A stretch of 19,523 nucleotides of DNA from an uncultured Veillonella sp. (GCA_915066865.1 CAJZEE010000034.1:1-19523), one strand, 5' to 3'; shown: positions 1-7,176, counted from the first letter of the stretch. Notes: a model not told the origin generated them from the sequence alone. Translations and numbers: made by a program.

Positions 1-41
1 ATGAACATATAATAATTTATTTATTTTTATAGAAAAACCAC

Positions 42-70
42 TATACAAGCGACTGGTCCCTTGTTATAAT
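42..70 (+). promoter_or_regulatory. Putative extended -10 promoter of the first gene
   Basis: A TATAAT hexamer at 65-70 is preceded by TG at 62-63, giving the extended -10 form TGnTATAAT. A weak -35 candidate, TATACA (4 of 6 consensus bases), sits at 42-47 with a 17-bp spacer. Transcription would start near 77, leaving a leader of about 90 nt before the gene at 170. No experimental support is visible. Confidence 0.5.
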
Positions 71-110
71 CGTGAATGTAAAATGAATTATAAACTTAAA
101 TGAGAAGAAC

Positions 111-173
111 ATGAACTTTATAAAAGAGGTCGATTTTGAAAAGAAAATCGAAAGTAGAAGGGAAAGATTATGA
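111..173 (+). CDS. Possible 20-codon leader ORF overlapping the downstream start
   Basis: This short frame starts at ATG 111 and encodes 20 mostly charged residues (beginning MNFIKEV, ending RRERL). Its TGA stop at 171-173 overlaps the ATG of the next gene at 170 in an ATGA arrangement typical of translational coupling. A weak purine-rich stretch, GAGAAG at 102-107, could serve as its ribosome binding site. A small inverted repeat (131-137 with 144-150) lies inside it. I recognise no family. It may be a coupled leader peptide or a chance ORF in the untranslated leader. Confidence 0.25.
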   Translation: MNFIKEVDFEKKIESRRERL

Positions 174-973
174 GTCGCGTGGTTGATTTACATGGTTGCA
201 TTTTGCCAGCTGTGTTAGGCCCACAAGGGCCTCAAACAATGGCAGAATCAGTAAAAATGATTAAGTCCTTGTCTGAACAAGGTATTACAGATATTTTTAG
301 TACGCTTGATGTAACAGTATCTATGGATCTGAACACATGGAATGCTATAAACTCTTTAGTTAATGAAGTAAAAGTTATGGTTAAGGAGCAACAAGTAGAT
401 ATAACTATTCACAGTGGAGCTCGCGTAATGCTTTGTGATGAAATGGTTGCATATATAGCTTCTCATCGCAATCAATATACGTTGGGAGATAGCCATTTTA
501 TATTAGTTGCTCTTCCACAAAATAGCAAAGTGCATCATATTAATGCGTGGTTATTAAGTCTACTAGATATGGGGCTTGTACCTATTATTAGTGAAGTAGA
601 AACTTATGGACAATTATTTACTAAACCTGAACAATTACTAGCATGGGTTGATAGAGGTATTTTGATTCAATGTAATATGGCATCTTTTGATCATGGTAAC
701 GCTAACTATGATAGGGCTATTGAATTATATCGAAATGGTTTAATTCATTTCTTTGGTACTGGTTACAGCGATGGCTGTGATGTTGAGGCGTACCAAGGTT
801 ATGTGGAAGCAATTTCTGAATTAGACAATACGTATAAAAAAGATTTGTTGCCAAATATCCATCTTAATGAACGCGACCTCTTAGCTAATCGCACATTTTA
901 TCCTTCTGTCCCATCTAGTTGGGTGGGGAAAAAGGGTAATTTCTTAACTCGTCTATTTGGCTTTGCATTATAA
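170..973 (+). CDS. PHP/CpsB-YwqE-like protein with degenerate metal site
   Basis: This 267-residue protein resembles the CpsB/YwqE family of PHP-fold metal-dependent tyrosine phosphatases, which act on the kinases controlling capsule and exopolysaccharide export. The N-terminus (DLHGCILP, residues 6-13) lines up with the family signature DxHCHxLPG. The spacing of later blocks, a Gly-rich strand near 82-84, a segment near 138-147 and GYSD at 198-201, also fits. However, most expected metal ligands are absent: HCH reads HGC, the usual HPER block reads SEVETYG, and the last Asp-x-His is not seen. It may be a pseudoenzyme or a binding protein. A ribosome site resembling AGAAGGGA (156-163) precedes ATG 170. 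It appears monocistronic, with its own promoter and terminator. The family call is moderate and comes from motif spacing only. Confidence 0.55.
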   Translation: MSRVVDLHGCILPAVLGPQGPQTMAESVKMIKSLSEQGITDIFSTLDVTVSMDLNTWNAINSLVNEVKVMVKEQQVDITIHSGARVMLCDEMVAYIASHRNQYTLGDSHFILVALPQNSKVHHINAWLLSLLDMGLVPIISEVETYGQLFTKPEQLLAWVDRGILIQCNMASFDHGNANYDRAIELYRNGLIHFFGTGYSDGCDVEAYQGYVEAISELDNTYKKDLLPNIHLNERDLLANRTFYPSVPSSWVGKKGNFLTRLFGFAL

Positions 974-978
974 TTTAT

Positions 979-1029
979 ATAGGTTCTTTTATCCATGTCA
1001 TATTGGCATAGATAGAGGGACCTATTTTT
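979..1029 (+). terminator. Rho-independent terminator after the PHP-like gene
   Basis: A long hairpin begins six bases after the stop codon. ATAGGTTCTTTTATC (979-993) pairs with GATAGAGGGACCTAT (1011-1025), including G-U pairs. An inner stem ATGTCA/TGGCAT continues the helix. TTTTT follows at 1025-1029. The U-run adjoins the upstream NrdR-like box of nrdD. Confidence 0.8.
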
Positions 1030-1043
1030 ACTTTATATTGTAT
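1028..1043 (+). promoter_or_regulatory. Candidate NrdR box 1 (upstream)
   Basis: TTACTTTATATTGTAT agrees at 12 of 16 positions with the NrdR consensus acaCwAtATaTwGtgt as I recall it. It lies exactly 32 bp, about three helical turns, upstream of a second match. Paired boxes with this spacing are the usual arrangement for the ATP-cone repressor NrdR at ribonucleotide reductase operons. Confidence 0.55.
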
Positions 1044-1049
1044 TTAGGG

Positions 1050-1078
1050 TTGAAAACAACCACCATATATAGTATACT
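1050..1078 (+). promoter_or_regulatory. Promoter of nrdD
   Basis: TTGAAA (1050-1055) and TATACT (1073-1078) are separated by 17 bp. The second NrdR-like box overlaps the spacer and the -10, so a bound repressor would block RNA polymerase. Transcription would start near 1085, giving a leader of about 130 nt. Confidence 0.7.
1060..1075 (+). promoter_or_regulatory. Candidate NrdR box 2 (overlapping the -10)
   Basis: CCACCATATATAGTAT matches the recalled NrdR consensus at 13 of 16 positions, including the central ATATAT-like core and the G. It overlaps the spacer and first half of the -10 element of the nrdD promoter, an ideal place for repression. Confidence 0.6.
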
Positions 1079-1138
1079 GAGAGGGCGGTAAAAATAGAGG
1101 GGTTTTCTAATAATTCTTTACATTTTTACATATAAATT

Positions 1139-1170
1139 TATAAAAAGTGTGATTAGACATACTTTTTATA
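1139..1170 (+). repeat. Inverted repeat in the nrdD leader
   Basis: TATAAAAAGTGTG (1139-1151) pairs with CATACTTTTTATA (1158-1170) across the 6-nt loop ATTAGA, a 13-bp stem with one G-U pair. There is no U-run directly after it and it lies about 48 nt before the nrdD start. It could be an mRNA leader hairpin or a DNA operator; the sequence does not decide. Confidence 0.5.
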
Positions 1171-1217
1171 CTTCTTAACATATATTTTGGCAGTAACAAG
1201 ATGGGGAGGTTGCCAAT

Positions 1218-3368
1218 ATGTTGCAGGTCATTAAGCGTGATGGCACGAAGGTACCATTCGACAAAAACAAGATTGCTTTGGCTATTGAAAAAGCTGAACA
1301 TAGTAGTACTGGGTTGTACGAAGAGGGCTTGGCACAGCGTATTGCAAATGAAATTGAGGAATATGCTACTAAGCTTCAAAAAGACATGACAATTTATGCT
1401 ATTGAAGATCAAGTGTATTATAAGTTGATTGAGTATCATAATCCTGCAACGGCACGTGCCTATGAAGGTTACAAAGCTGTTCAAGCTTTTAAACGCCGTC
1501 AAAATACAACTGATGATGATGTAATTGGTTTATTAGATCGTAGTAATATCAGTGTTCTTGATGAAAATTCTAATAAGGATGCTGCTATTGTATCTACCCA
1601 ACGGGATTTAATTGCTGGTGAAGTATCTAAGGATATTGCTCGTCGTAAATTGATTCCTACCGATATTTTGGAAGCCCATGATAGTGGAGCTATCCACTTC
1701 CATGATATGGATTATATTATTCAACCTATGTTTAACTGTTGCTTGATTAATTTGGAAGATATGCTTACAAATGGCACAGTAATCAATGGTAAAAAAATCG
1801 ATACACCTAAGTCTTTCCAAGTTGCTTGTACTGTAACAACACAAATCATTGCACAAGTAGCATCTGGTCAATATGGTGGTCAAAGTATTAATGGTATTGA
1901 CCGTATTTTGGCACCATTTGTACGTAAATCTTATGAAAAAATCCTCAATAATGTTATTGAAGAGCAAGTTGAGATTTATGGCATGGAGCCTAATATGGAA
2001 AAGGCTCGTGAAATAGCGTGGAAACGTACGCGTAAAGAGGTTAAAGATGGTATCCAAACTATTCAATACCAAATCAATACATTGATGACCACAAATGGTC
2101 AATCTCCATTTGTTACATTATTTATGTATTTCCAACCAGACTATGAATACGCGAAGGAAGCGGCTCTTATTACAGAAGAAATTTTGCGCCAACGTATTAA
2201 AGGTGTAAAAAACGAAGCCGATGTATATATTACACCAGCCTTTCCTAAGTTGATTTATGTTCTTGATGAGCATAATGTAACACCAGATAGTTCATACTAT
2301 TACTTAACTGAATTGGCAGCACAATGTACGGCTAAGCGCATGTACCCTGACTATATTTCTGCAAAGAAAATGAAGGAAAACTACTCAGGTAATGTCTTTA
2401 GTCCTATGGGCTGTCGATCCTTCTTATCTCCTTGGAAGGATGAAAATGGTGAATACAAGTTTGATGGACGTTTTAACATTGGTGTAGTAAGTTTAAACTT
2501 ACCTCAAATTGGTATTCTAGCCCGCGGTAGTGAAGAACGATATTTTGAAATTTTAGATAAACGACTTGAGTTGGCAGAAAAAGCGCTTATGCTTCGTTAT
2601 GAATTACTTAAGGACGTAGTGAGCGATGTGTCACCAATCCATTGGCAACACGGTGCTATTGCAAGACTTAAAAAAGGCGAGAAAATTGCCAAATTCTTGA
2701 CTGGCGGTTATGCGACTATTTCCTTGGGATATATTGGTATTTATGAAGCAACTCGCTTAATTACCGGTGAATCGAATACAGGCGAGAAAGGTCGCGTTTT
2801 TGCGATGAAGATTATGGATCGCTTAAATGCAGCTGTTGATGAATGGCGAGTTAAACATAACATGGGGTTCGCATTATATGGTACACCTGCTGAAAGTTTA
2901 ACCCATCGATTCTCTTCTTTGGATCGCGCTCGTTTTGGTATTATTGAGGACATTACGGATAAGGGTTATTATACTAATAGTTATCATGTAAGCGTACGAG
3001 AAGAGATTAATGTATTTGACAAGTTCTCCTTTGAATCTGAGTTCCAAAAGAAATCTACAGGTGGCTGTATTTCCTATGCAGAAATTCCTAATATGACTAA
3101 TAATATTCCAGCTGTTTTGACTATGATTCAATATATTTATGATCATATTTCTTATGCTGAATTTAATACCAAGTCTGACTATTGTCACGAATGTGGCTTT
3201 GATGGAGAAATTAAGGTAAATGAACATAACGAGTGGGAATGCCCTCGTTGCCACAATACAAATCGCGATAAATTAACTGTTATCCGTCGTACTTGTGGAT
3301 ACCTTGGCGAAAACTTCTGGAATGAAGGGCGCACAAAGGAAATTAAAGATCGTGTAATGCACATTTAA
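1218..3368 (+). CDS. nrdD: Anaerobic ribonucleoside-triphosphate reductase
   Basis: This is class III ribonucleotide reductase, a cytoplasmic oxygen-sensitive glycyl-radical enzyme that reduces NTPs to dNTPs. At 716 residues it is close to the usual ~700. An N-terminal ATP-cone spans about residues 1-95 and provides allosteric control. Candidate active-site cysteines are Cys174/175 (FNCCLINL) and Cys399 (MGCRSF). Near the C-terminus, Cys656, Cys659, Cys675 and Cys678 form the zinc site, and RRTCGYLG places the radical glycine at Gly694. The start is fixed by GGGGAGG (1203-1209) before ATG 1218. The activase NrdG follows after a hairpin. Paired NrdR-like boxes at the promoter suggest repression when dATP is plentiful. 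Family assignment is very secure. Confidence 0.97.
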   Translation: MLQVIKRDGTKVPFDKNKIALAIEKAEHSSTGLYEEGLAQRIANEIEEYATKLQKDMTIYAIEDQVYYKLIEYHNPATARAYEGYKAVQAFKRRQNTTDDDVIGLLDRSNISVLDENSNKDAAIVSTQRDLIAGEVSKDIARRKLIPTDILEAHDSGAIHFHDMDYIIQPMFNCCLINLEDMLTNGTVINGKKIDTPKSFQVACTVTTQIIAQVASGQYGGQSINGIDRILAPFVRKSYEKILNNVIEEQVEIYGMEPNMEKAREIAWKRTRKEVKDGIQTIQYQINTLMTTNGQSPFVTLFMYFQPDYEYAKEAALITEEILRQRIKGVKNEADVYITPAFPKLIYVLDEHNVTPDSSYYYLTELAAQCTAKRMYPDYISAKKMKENYSGNVFSPMGCRSFLSPWKDENGEYKFDGRFNIGVVSLNLPQIGILARGSEERYFEILDKRLELAEKALMLRYELLKDVVSDVSPIHWQHGAIARLKKGEKIAKFLTGGYATISLGYIGIYEATRLITGESNTGEKGRVFAMKIMDRLNAAVDEWRVKHNMGFALYGTPAESLTHRFSSLDRARFGIIEDITDKGYYTNSYHVSVREEINVFDKFSFESEFQKKSTGGCISYAEIPNMTNNIPAVLTMIQYIYDHISYAEFNTKSDYCHECGFDGEIKVNEHNEWECPRCHNTNRDKLTVIRRTCGYLGENFWNEGRTKEIKDRVMHI

Positions 3369-3519
3369 GATTATTAGAGTTATAGTTTTAATAATTATCC
3401 TGTATATTAAGCAGATTAAGATAAACTGTTATATAGATTAATATAATTATCATAGACATCTAATGATGTGGGTATGCTAATAGATATGATTTTAGTTCTA
3501 AATACGATAGTTTTAAATG

Positions 3520-3550
3520 GTAAAAGCTGTGCCTTAGGCACAGCTTTTAC
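3520..3550 (+). terminator. Perfect hairpin between nrdD and nrdG
   Basis: GTAAAAGCTGTGCC (3520-3533) is perfectly complementary to GGCACAGCTTTTAC (3537-3550) around loop TTA. The 3' arm supplies a TTTT tract and the 5' arm an AAAA tract, so it could terminate in either direction. It begins 151 nt after the nrdD stop. The 3369-3519 stretch before it shows no gene and is probably nrdD 3' untranslated RNA. Confidence 0.75.
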
Positions 3551-3623
3551 TGTATATATGGGAAATTGAAATATATCTATATAGTGTTGATCAAAGTTGA
3601 TAGGCACTACTATGGAGGTTATG

Positions 3624-4121
3624 ATGAGATATGGGCAAATAAGACAATATGATATTGCCAATGGAGAAGGGATTCGTACATCTATATTTGTAACAGGTTG
3701 TACACATTGTTGTTATAATTGTTTTAACGAAGAATACCAAGATTTTAATGCTGGTAAGGTATGGACGCAAGCTGAGACAGATTTAGTGGTTTCCTATGTA
3801 AAGAATCCTACATGTTCAGGTTTAACATTATTAGGTGGGGAGCCATTTCAAAATGTACAAGGCTTATTACCGGTGGTGAGAGCTGTTCGAGCAGCGGCGC
3901 CAGAAAAGAAGATTTGGGCCTATTCCGGCTATGAAATAGATGATATCTTAGAAGATGAGTTGCGAAGTGCTTTATTACAAGAAATCGACATTCTCGTAGA
4001 TGGCCGCTTTGTAGATGAACTTAAGGACCCTGCTTTGCGCTTCAGAGGTTCCTCAAATCAGCGTATCATTGATGTTAAAAAGACATTAGCGGCTGGGGAA
4101 ATTGTATTAGCGATGGAGTAA
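3624..4121 (+). CDS. nrdG: Anaerobic ribonucleotide reductase activating protein
   Basis: NrdG is the radical SAM activase that puts the glycyl radical on NrdD. The protein of 165 residues has the radical SAM motif Cx3Cx2C at Cys26, Cys30 and Cys33, and the family block DIxNGEGIR at residues 10-18. An LLGGEPF segment (GGE motif, which contacts SAM) also fits. Three in-frame ATGs lie at 3612, 3621 and 3624. The ribosome site GGAGG (3614-3618) makes 3612 impossible and 3621 too close, so 3624 is chosen with a 5-nt spacing. It follows nrdD after a hairpin and runs directly into the ClC gene, which starts 2 nt after its stop. It is either read by leakage through the hairpin or has its own, unrecognised promoter. 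Confidence 0.95.
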   Translation: MRYGQIRQYDIANGEGIRTSIFVTGCTHCCYNCFNEEYQDFNAGKVWTQAETDLVVSYVKNPTCSGLTLLGGEPFQNVQGLLPVVRAVRAAAPEKKIWAYSGYEIDDILEDELRSALLQEIDILVDGRFVDELKDPALRFRGSSNQRIIDVKKTLAAGEIVLAME

Positions 4122-4123
4122 AT

Positions 4124-5362
4124 ATGATATATGATAAACGATTTATAGGACTTATTATTATAGTTGGCTTTATAGCGGGGCTAGTAGGGGCTTCCTATAC
4201 GCATTTATTACATGGAATCCAACATTTCGTATATAATTACTCCTCCGCTGATCATCTGAGCTTTGGTGCAGCTGTGGCCCGAGTATCACCGATAGAACGA
4301 TTAATACCCTTAATCGTCTGTGGCGCGATAGGTGGCGTAGGTTGGGTTTTGATTCACAGATATGGTAAAGGCGTTGTGGATATAAAAACGGCAGTTTCTG
4401 GTAAAATGGATATGAATCCAATTACTACTGTTTTACATGCAACACTGCAAATAATTACGGTAGGTATTGGTTCTCCATTAGGTCGAGAAGTTGCACCACG
4501 TGAGGCTAGCGCTGGTATTACTACCTTTTTAGTTAAACATTTTGATATAAAACAAGAAGACCGTCAATTATTAATTGCATGTGCTGCAGGCGCTGGTTTA
4601 GCTGCAGTTTATAATTCACCATTATCTGCGGCAATTTTTACATTAGAAACTTTGCTTCTTACTTGGAATATACGGGCTATGAGTGCAGCCCTCTTATGTT
4701 GTGGTTTAGCTACATTTGTGACGCGACAAGCTGGTGTAGGAGATGTTATACAATATACAATGGCACAACCCAGTTTGGGGAGTCATTATGTTGAGTTTTC
4801 TATTGCACTAGGTGTCATTATTGCCATTGGTGTAGTGTTATTTAATCTAACGCAAAGTAAATTACCAGCTATTCACCGTAGTAGTCCCATAATGATTCCT
4901 ATTTCTATCGTAGCATTTACACTAATTGGTGTTTTAGCTATGTATTTTCCTGAAATTCTTGGAAATGGTAAAGCAGGCAATGAGTTGACTTTTACGAACG
5001 ATATCACATGGACATATGCATTGGGTTTATTTGGATCCAAATGGGTAGCTGTTTTACTTGCTTTGACCGCTGGTGCATATGGTGGTCGTATTACACCATC
5101 TATGATGTTAGGTAGTACTTTGGGAATCGTATTTGGTACCGTATGGGCTATTGCTATAGCGCCAGTATCTTTGGGAATGTCTGCTTTTGTGGGGGCCGTA
5201 GTATTCTTAGGCCTTGCACAAAAAATGCCTATGACATCTTGTGTATTTATGCTTGAATTATCTCGTTTCTCTGTAGAAATGTTGTTTCCTATAGCTTTAA
5301 CAATGGGGACAGCTCTTATGGTAGAGCAAATCATTCAATCAAAATTAAATAGCGCTAAGTAG
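4124..5362 (+). CDS. ClC-family anion channel/antiporter with unusual filter motifs
   Basis: This 412-residue hydrophobic inner-membrane protein belongs to the ClC chloride channel/proton antiporter superfamily. Landmarks are LGREVAP at 119-125 (family GREGP, with the gating Glu at 122), the conserved helix-start AGAGLAAVYNSPLSAA at 155-170 and GGRITP at 320-325 (family GGxFxP). Roughly ten membrane segments are apparent, with no CBS domains. The family's anion-binding GSGIP appears replaced by GKGVV (81-85), and GREGP carries an extra residue (GREVAP), so the transported ion may not be chloride. The gene starts 2 nt after nrdG with ATGGAG (4113-4118) as ribosome site, implying translational coupling, although a functional tie to ribonucleotide reduction is not obvious. 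Subfamily is uncertain. Confidence 0.85.
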   Translation: MIYDKRFIGLIIIVGFIAGLVGASYTHLLHGIQHFVYNYSSADHLSFGAAVARVSPIERLIPLIVCGAIGGVGWVLIHRYGKGVVDIKTAVSGKMDMNPITTVLHATLQIITVGIGSPLGREVAPREASAGITTFLVKHFDIKQEDRQLLIACAAGAGLAAVYNSPLSAAIFTLETLLLTWNIRAMSAALLCCGLATFVTRQAGVGDVIQYTMAQPSLGSHYVEFSIALGVIIAIGVVLFNLTQSKLPAIHRSSPIMIPISIVAFTLIGVLAMYFPEILGNGKAGNELTFTNDITWTYALGLFGSKWVAVLLALTAGAYGGRITPSMMLGSTLGIVFGTVWAIAIAPVSLGMSAFVGAVVFLGLAQKMPMTSCVFMLELSRFSVEMLFPIALTMGTALMVEQIIQSKLNSAK

Positions 5363-5406
5363 CAATAAATAATAGTTAATAAAAGTAAATATAATATATA
5401 GAAAAG

Positions 5407-5441
5407 AAGCGGATAGTTGAATTAATCAACTATCCGCTTTT
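5407..5441. terminator. Bidirectional terminator between convergent genes
   Basis: AAGCGGATAGTTGA (5407-5420) pairs perfectly with TCAACTATCCGCTT (5426-5439) around loop ATTAA. It is flanked by AAAA-rich sequence on the left and TTTT on the right, so it can end both the plus-strand ClC transcript and the minus-strand carbonic-anhydrase-like transcript. Confidence 0.85.
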
Positions 5442-5454
5442 AATGTATATGTAA

Positions 5455-6003
5455 TTATACGATTTTTGCGTTCTTATCGTATTCTTCGCCACCCGCATCA
5501 GGAAGCATGCCATATTCTACAGTCCACAAGTGTTTATATTTTAGTGCTTGATTGTGAATACGTTCGATTTGCGTTTCATCTGTACGAGCTATGCGAGCTG
5601 GGATTCCAACAACTAAAGAATTAGGTGGGATTACAGTGTTCTCCTTTATGACTGCACCAGCAGCAATAATAGAACCAGAGCCAATATGACAACCGCTTAA
5701 TACAATAGCGCCCATTCCAACTAATACATTATCTTCGATAGTACTAGCGTGTACTATTGCACCATGGCCAATTGTTACATAATCTCCAAGAATGCAAGCC
5801 CTGTCGTCATCAACGTGTAATACAGAGTTATCCTGTACATTAGAATAGCGACCTACTACAATTTTATTTACATCACCGCGAAGTGCACAGTTTTGCCAAA
5901 TGGAAGCATATTCTTTTAGTTCAACATCACCTGCAAGTTCTGCACCAGGCATAACACAACTTTTGGGATCTAATTTGGGGTATTTTCCGTGAAATGGTAA
6001 CAT
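5455..6003 (-). CDS. Gamma-carbonic-anhydrase-like hexapeptide protein
   Basis: This 182-residue protein is a left-handed beta-helix (hexapeptide repeat) of the gamma carbonic anhydrase/PaaY/YrdA group. These proteins form trimers with a metal ion between subunits. The three metal histidines are visible as His63 (VLHVD), His80 and His85 (IGHGAIVH). Arg42, Asp44, Gln57 and Asp58 match other conserved active-site positions of the family. Hexapeptide repeats run from about 16 to 136, followed by a C-terminal helix. The start has AGGAG (6010-6014 on the minus strand) 6 nt upstream. It is the second gene of a minus-strand pair, 21 nt after a FabK-like gene. Hydratase activity is possible, but many relatives are inactive or have acyl-CoA-related roles; the substrate is unknown. 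Confidence 0.88.
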   Translation of the reverse strand: MLPFHGKYPKLDPKSCVMPGAELAGDVELKEYASIWQNCALRGDVNKIVVGRYSNVQDNSVLHVDDDRACILGDYVTIGHGAIVHASTIEDNVLVGMGAIVLSGCHIGSGSIIAAGAVIKENTVIPPNSLVVGIPARIARTDETQIERIHNQALKYKHLWTVEYGMLPDAGGEEYDKNAKIV

Positions 6004-6024
6004 AAGGAACTCCTAATTTATTAA

Positions 6025-6978
6025 CTATACGATTTCAATAAGACGTTGTGCTTTACGAATAGACATGATAGCTTCGTTCATTACTGTTTGTACTATAGTG
6101 TGAGCAGGTTCAATAGTAGTAAGTTGGTTTAAACCTTGTCCAACTTGTACAGCACCATTTACAACATCGCCATCGATAGCAGCACGTTTGTTAGTGCCTT
6201 GGGACATTTTGGTACGTTCTTCAGGGGTAGTAACACCATCTGTTTCGGCAGCTAAGTAACGTGTAGTGAATTCGTTTTTCAAGCTACGTACTCCACCGTG
6301 ACCGGAGAGGAGACCTGTTACAACAGAGTCTGTATCTGTGGCTTTGATAATTGCTTCTTTCATATTTATGTGGGCTTGGCATTCTTCAGCTAACAAAAAA
6401 CGGGAACCCATTTGTACACCCTCAGCACCCATCAACAATGCTGCTGCAATACCACGACCATCTACGATAGCGCCCGCTACAACAACAGGAATGGAAATCT
6501 CAGGTAAAATATTTTCCATTAAGGACATGGTTGTTTGGCTACCAATATGTCCACCAGCTTCCATACCCTCAATAATAATTGCATCAGCACCAGCTTCTTC
6601 AATACGTTTAGCAAGTTTTAGAGATGGGACAACAGGGATAACTTTAATGCCTGCATCTTGCAATGGTTTAATATATGGTACAGGATTGCCTGCTCCAAGT
6701 GTTACAAATGCAGGCTTTTCTTCAATGATAATATCCACTAATTCGTCTTTATTGGGAGCCATTAACATGAGATTGACTCCGAAAGGCTTATCCGTTAAGT
6801 CTTTACAGGCACGAATCTCGTTGCGCGTCCATTCTGCATCACGACCACCGAGAGCAATTACACCTGTAGCACCTGCATTAGCTACGGCAGCAACTAGTTT
6901 GTGTTCAGATACCCAAGCCATAGCACCTTGGATGATAGGGTATTCGATTTGTAAAAGTTGTGTTAACGCTGTTCTCAT
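6025..6978 (-). CDS. FabK-like FMN enoyl-ACP reductase / nitronate monooxygenase family
   Basis: This 317-residue TIM-barrel flavoprotein closely follows FabK (enoyl-ACP reductase II). It has YPIIQGAMAW at 13-22, KPFGVNLMLM at 64-73, LGAGNP at 94-99 and EGMEAGGHIG at 137-146, with catalytic His144. The C-terminal block resembles the FabK end GxVxxGxVxxGQ. It differs from the fatty-acid-operon FabK copy in the loop after residue 40 (ALGGRDAEW), so substrate preference may differ. It lies outside the fatty acid operon, on the opposite strand, with a gamma-carbonic-anhydrase-like partner. The start is supported by AGGAGG about 5 nt upstream. It could be a second enoyl reductase or a nitronate monooxygenase; sequence alone does not decide. 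Confidence 0.85.
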   Translation of the reverse strand: MRTALTQLLQIEYPIIQGAMAWVSEHKLVAAVANAGATGVIALGGRDAEWTRNEIRACKDLTDKPFGVNLMLMAPNKDELVDIIIEEKPAFVTLGAGNPVPYIKPLQDAGIKVIPVVPSLKLAKRIEEAGADAIIIEGMEAGGHIGSQTTMSLMENILPEISIPVVVAGAIVDGRGIAAALLMGAEGVQMGSRFLLAEECQAHINMKEAIIKATDTDSVVTGLLSGHGGVRSLKNEFTTRYLAAETDGVTTPEERTKMSQGTNKRAAIDGDVVNGAVQVGQGLNQLTTIEPAHTIVQTVMNEAIMSIRKAQRLIEIV

Positions 6979-7017
6979 AAAGCCTCCTATGATAACAATT
7001 AAATTTACTGAAACTTT

Positions 7018-7046
7018 ATTATACCTTTATGCGAGAATTTTATATA
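7018..7046 (-). promoter_or_regulatory. Putative minus-strand promoter of the FabK-like pair
   Basis: Read on the minus strand, TATAAT occupies 7023-7018, 39 nt before the start codon. The -35 position (7046-7041) reads TATATA, a poor match, and lies inside one arm of the inverted repeat at 7036-7075. The weak -35 would suit a promoter that depends on a bound regulator, which is inference. Confidence 0.4.
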
Positions 7047-7075
7047 AGAATGATTTTATTTTCTTATATAAAATT
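7036..7075. repeat. Perfect 15-bp-arm inverted repeat
   Basis: AATTTTATATAAGAA (7036-7050) is the exact reverse complement of TTCTTATATAAAATT (7061-7075), separated by 10 nt. It covers the -35 area of the putative minus-strand promoter. It could be an operator or a transcript hairpin. AT-richness raises the chance of coincidence, but 15 exact pairs is long. Confidence 0.65.
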
Positions 7076-7148
7076 AGAGTATTAATAAAGTCAAGAATAT
7101 TCATCAGTATATACTTATATACTAAAGAGATTAAGCGTAATATTATTT

Positions 7149-7176
7149 GGAGATTATATGTAATCACATAATCTCT
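7149..7176 (+). repeat. Imperfect hairpin in the gene-free region
   Basis: GGAGATTATATG (7149-7160) pairs with CACATAATCTCT (7165-7176) around loop TAAT, with one A-C mismatch and one G-U pair. The upstream AAGAGATTA (7125-7133) can alternatively pair with TAATCTCTT (7169-7177). No U-run follows. Function unknown. Confidence 0.4.

Noticed and set aside
3572..3587. NrdR box before nrdG
   Set aside because: Only the right half matches (11 of 16 overall) and no second box lies 31-33 bp away.
6338..7171. Plus-strand open frame of 277 codons opposite the FabK-like gene
   Set aside because: It is antisense to a well-supported FabK-family gene, lacks a ribosome binding site, resembles no protein I know and runs out into AT-rich intergenic DNA with low-complexity translation.
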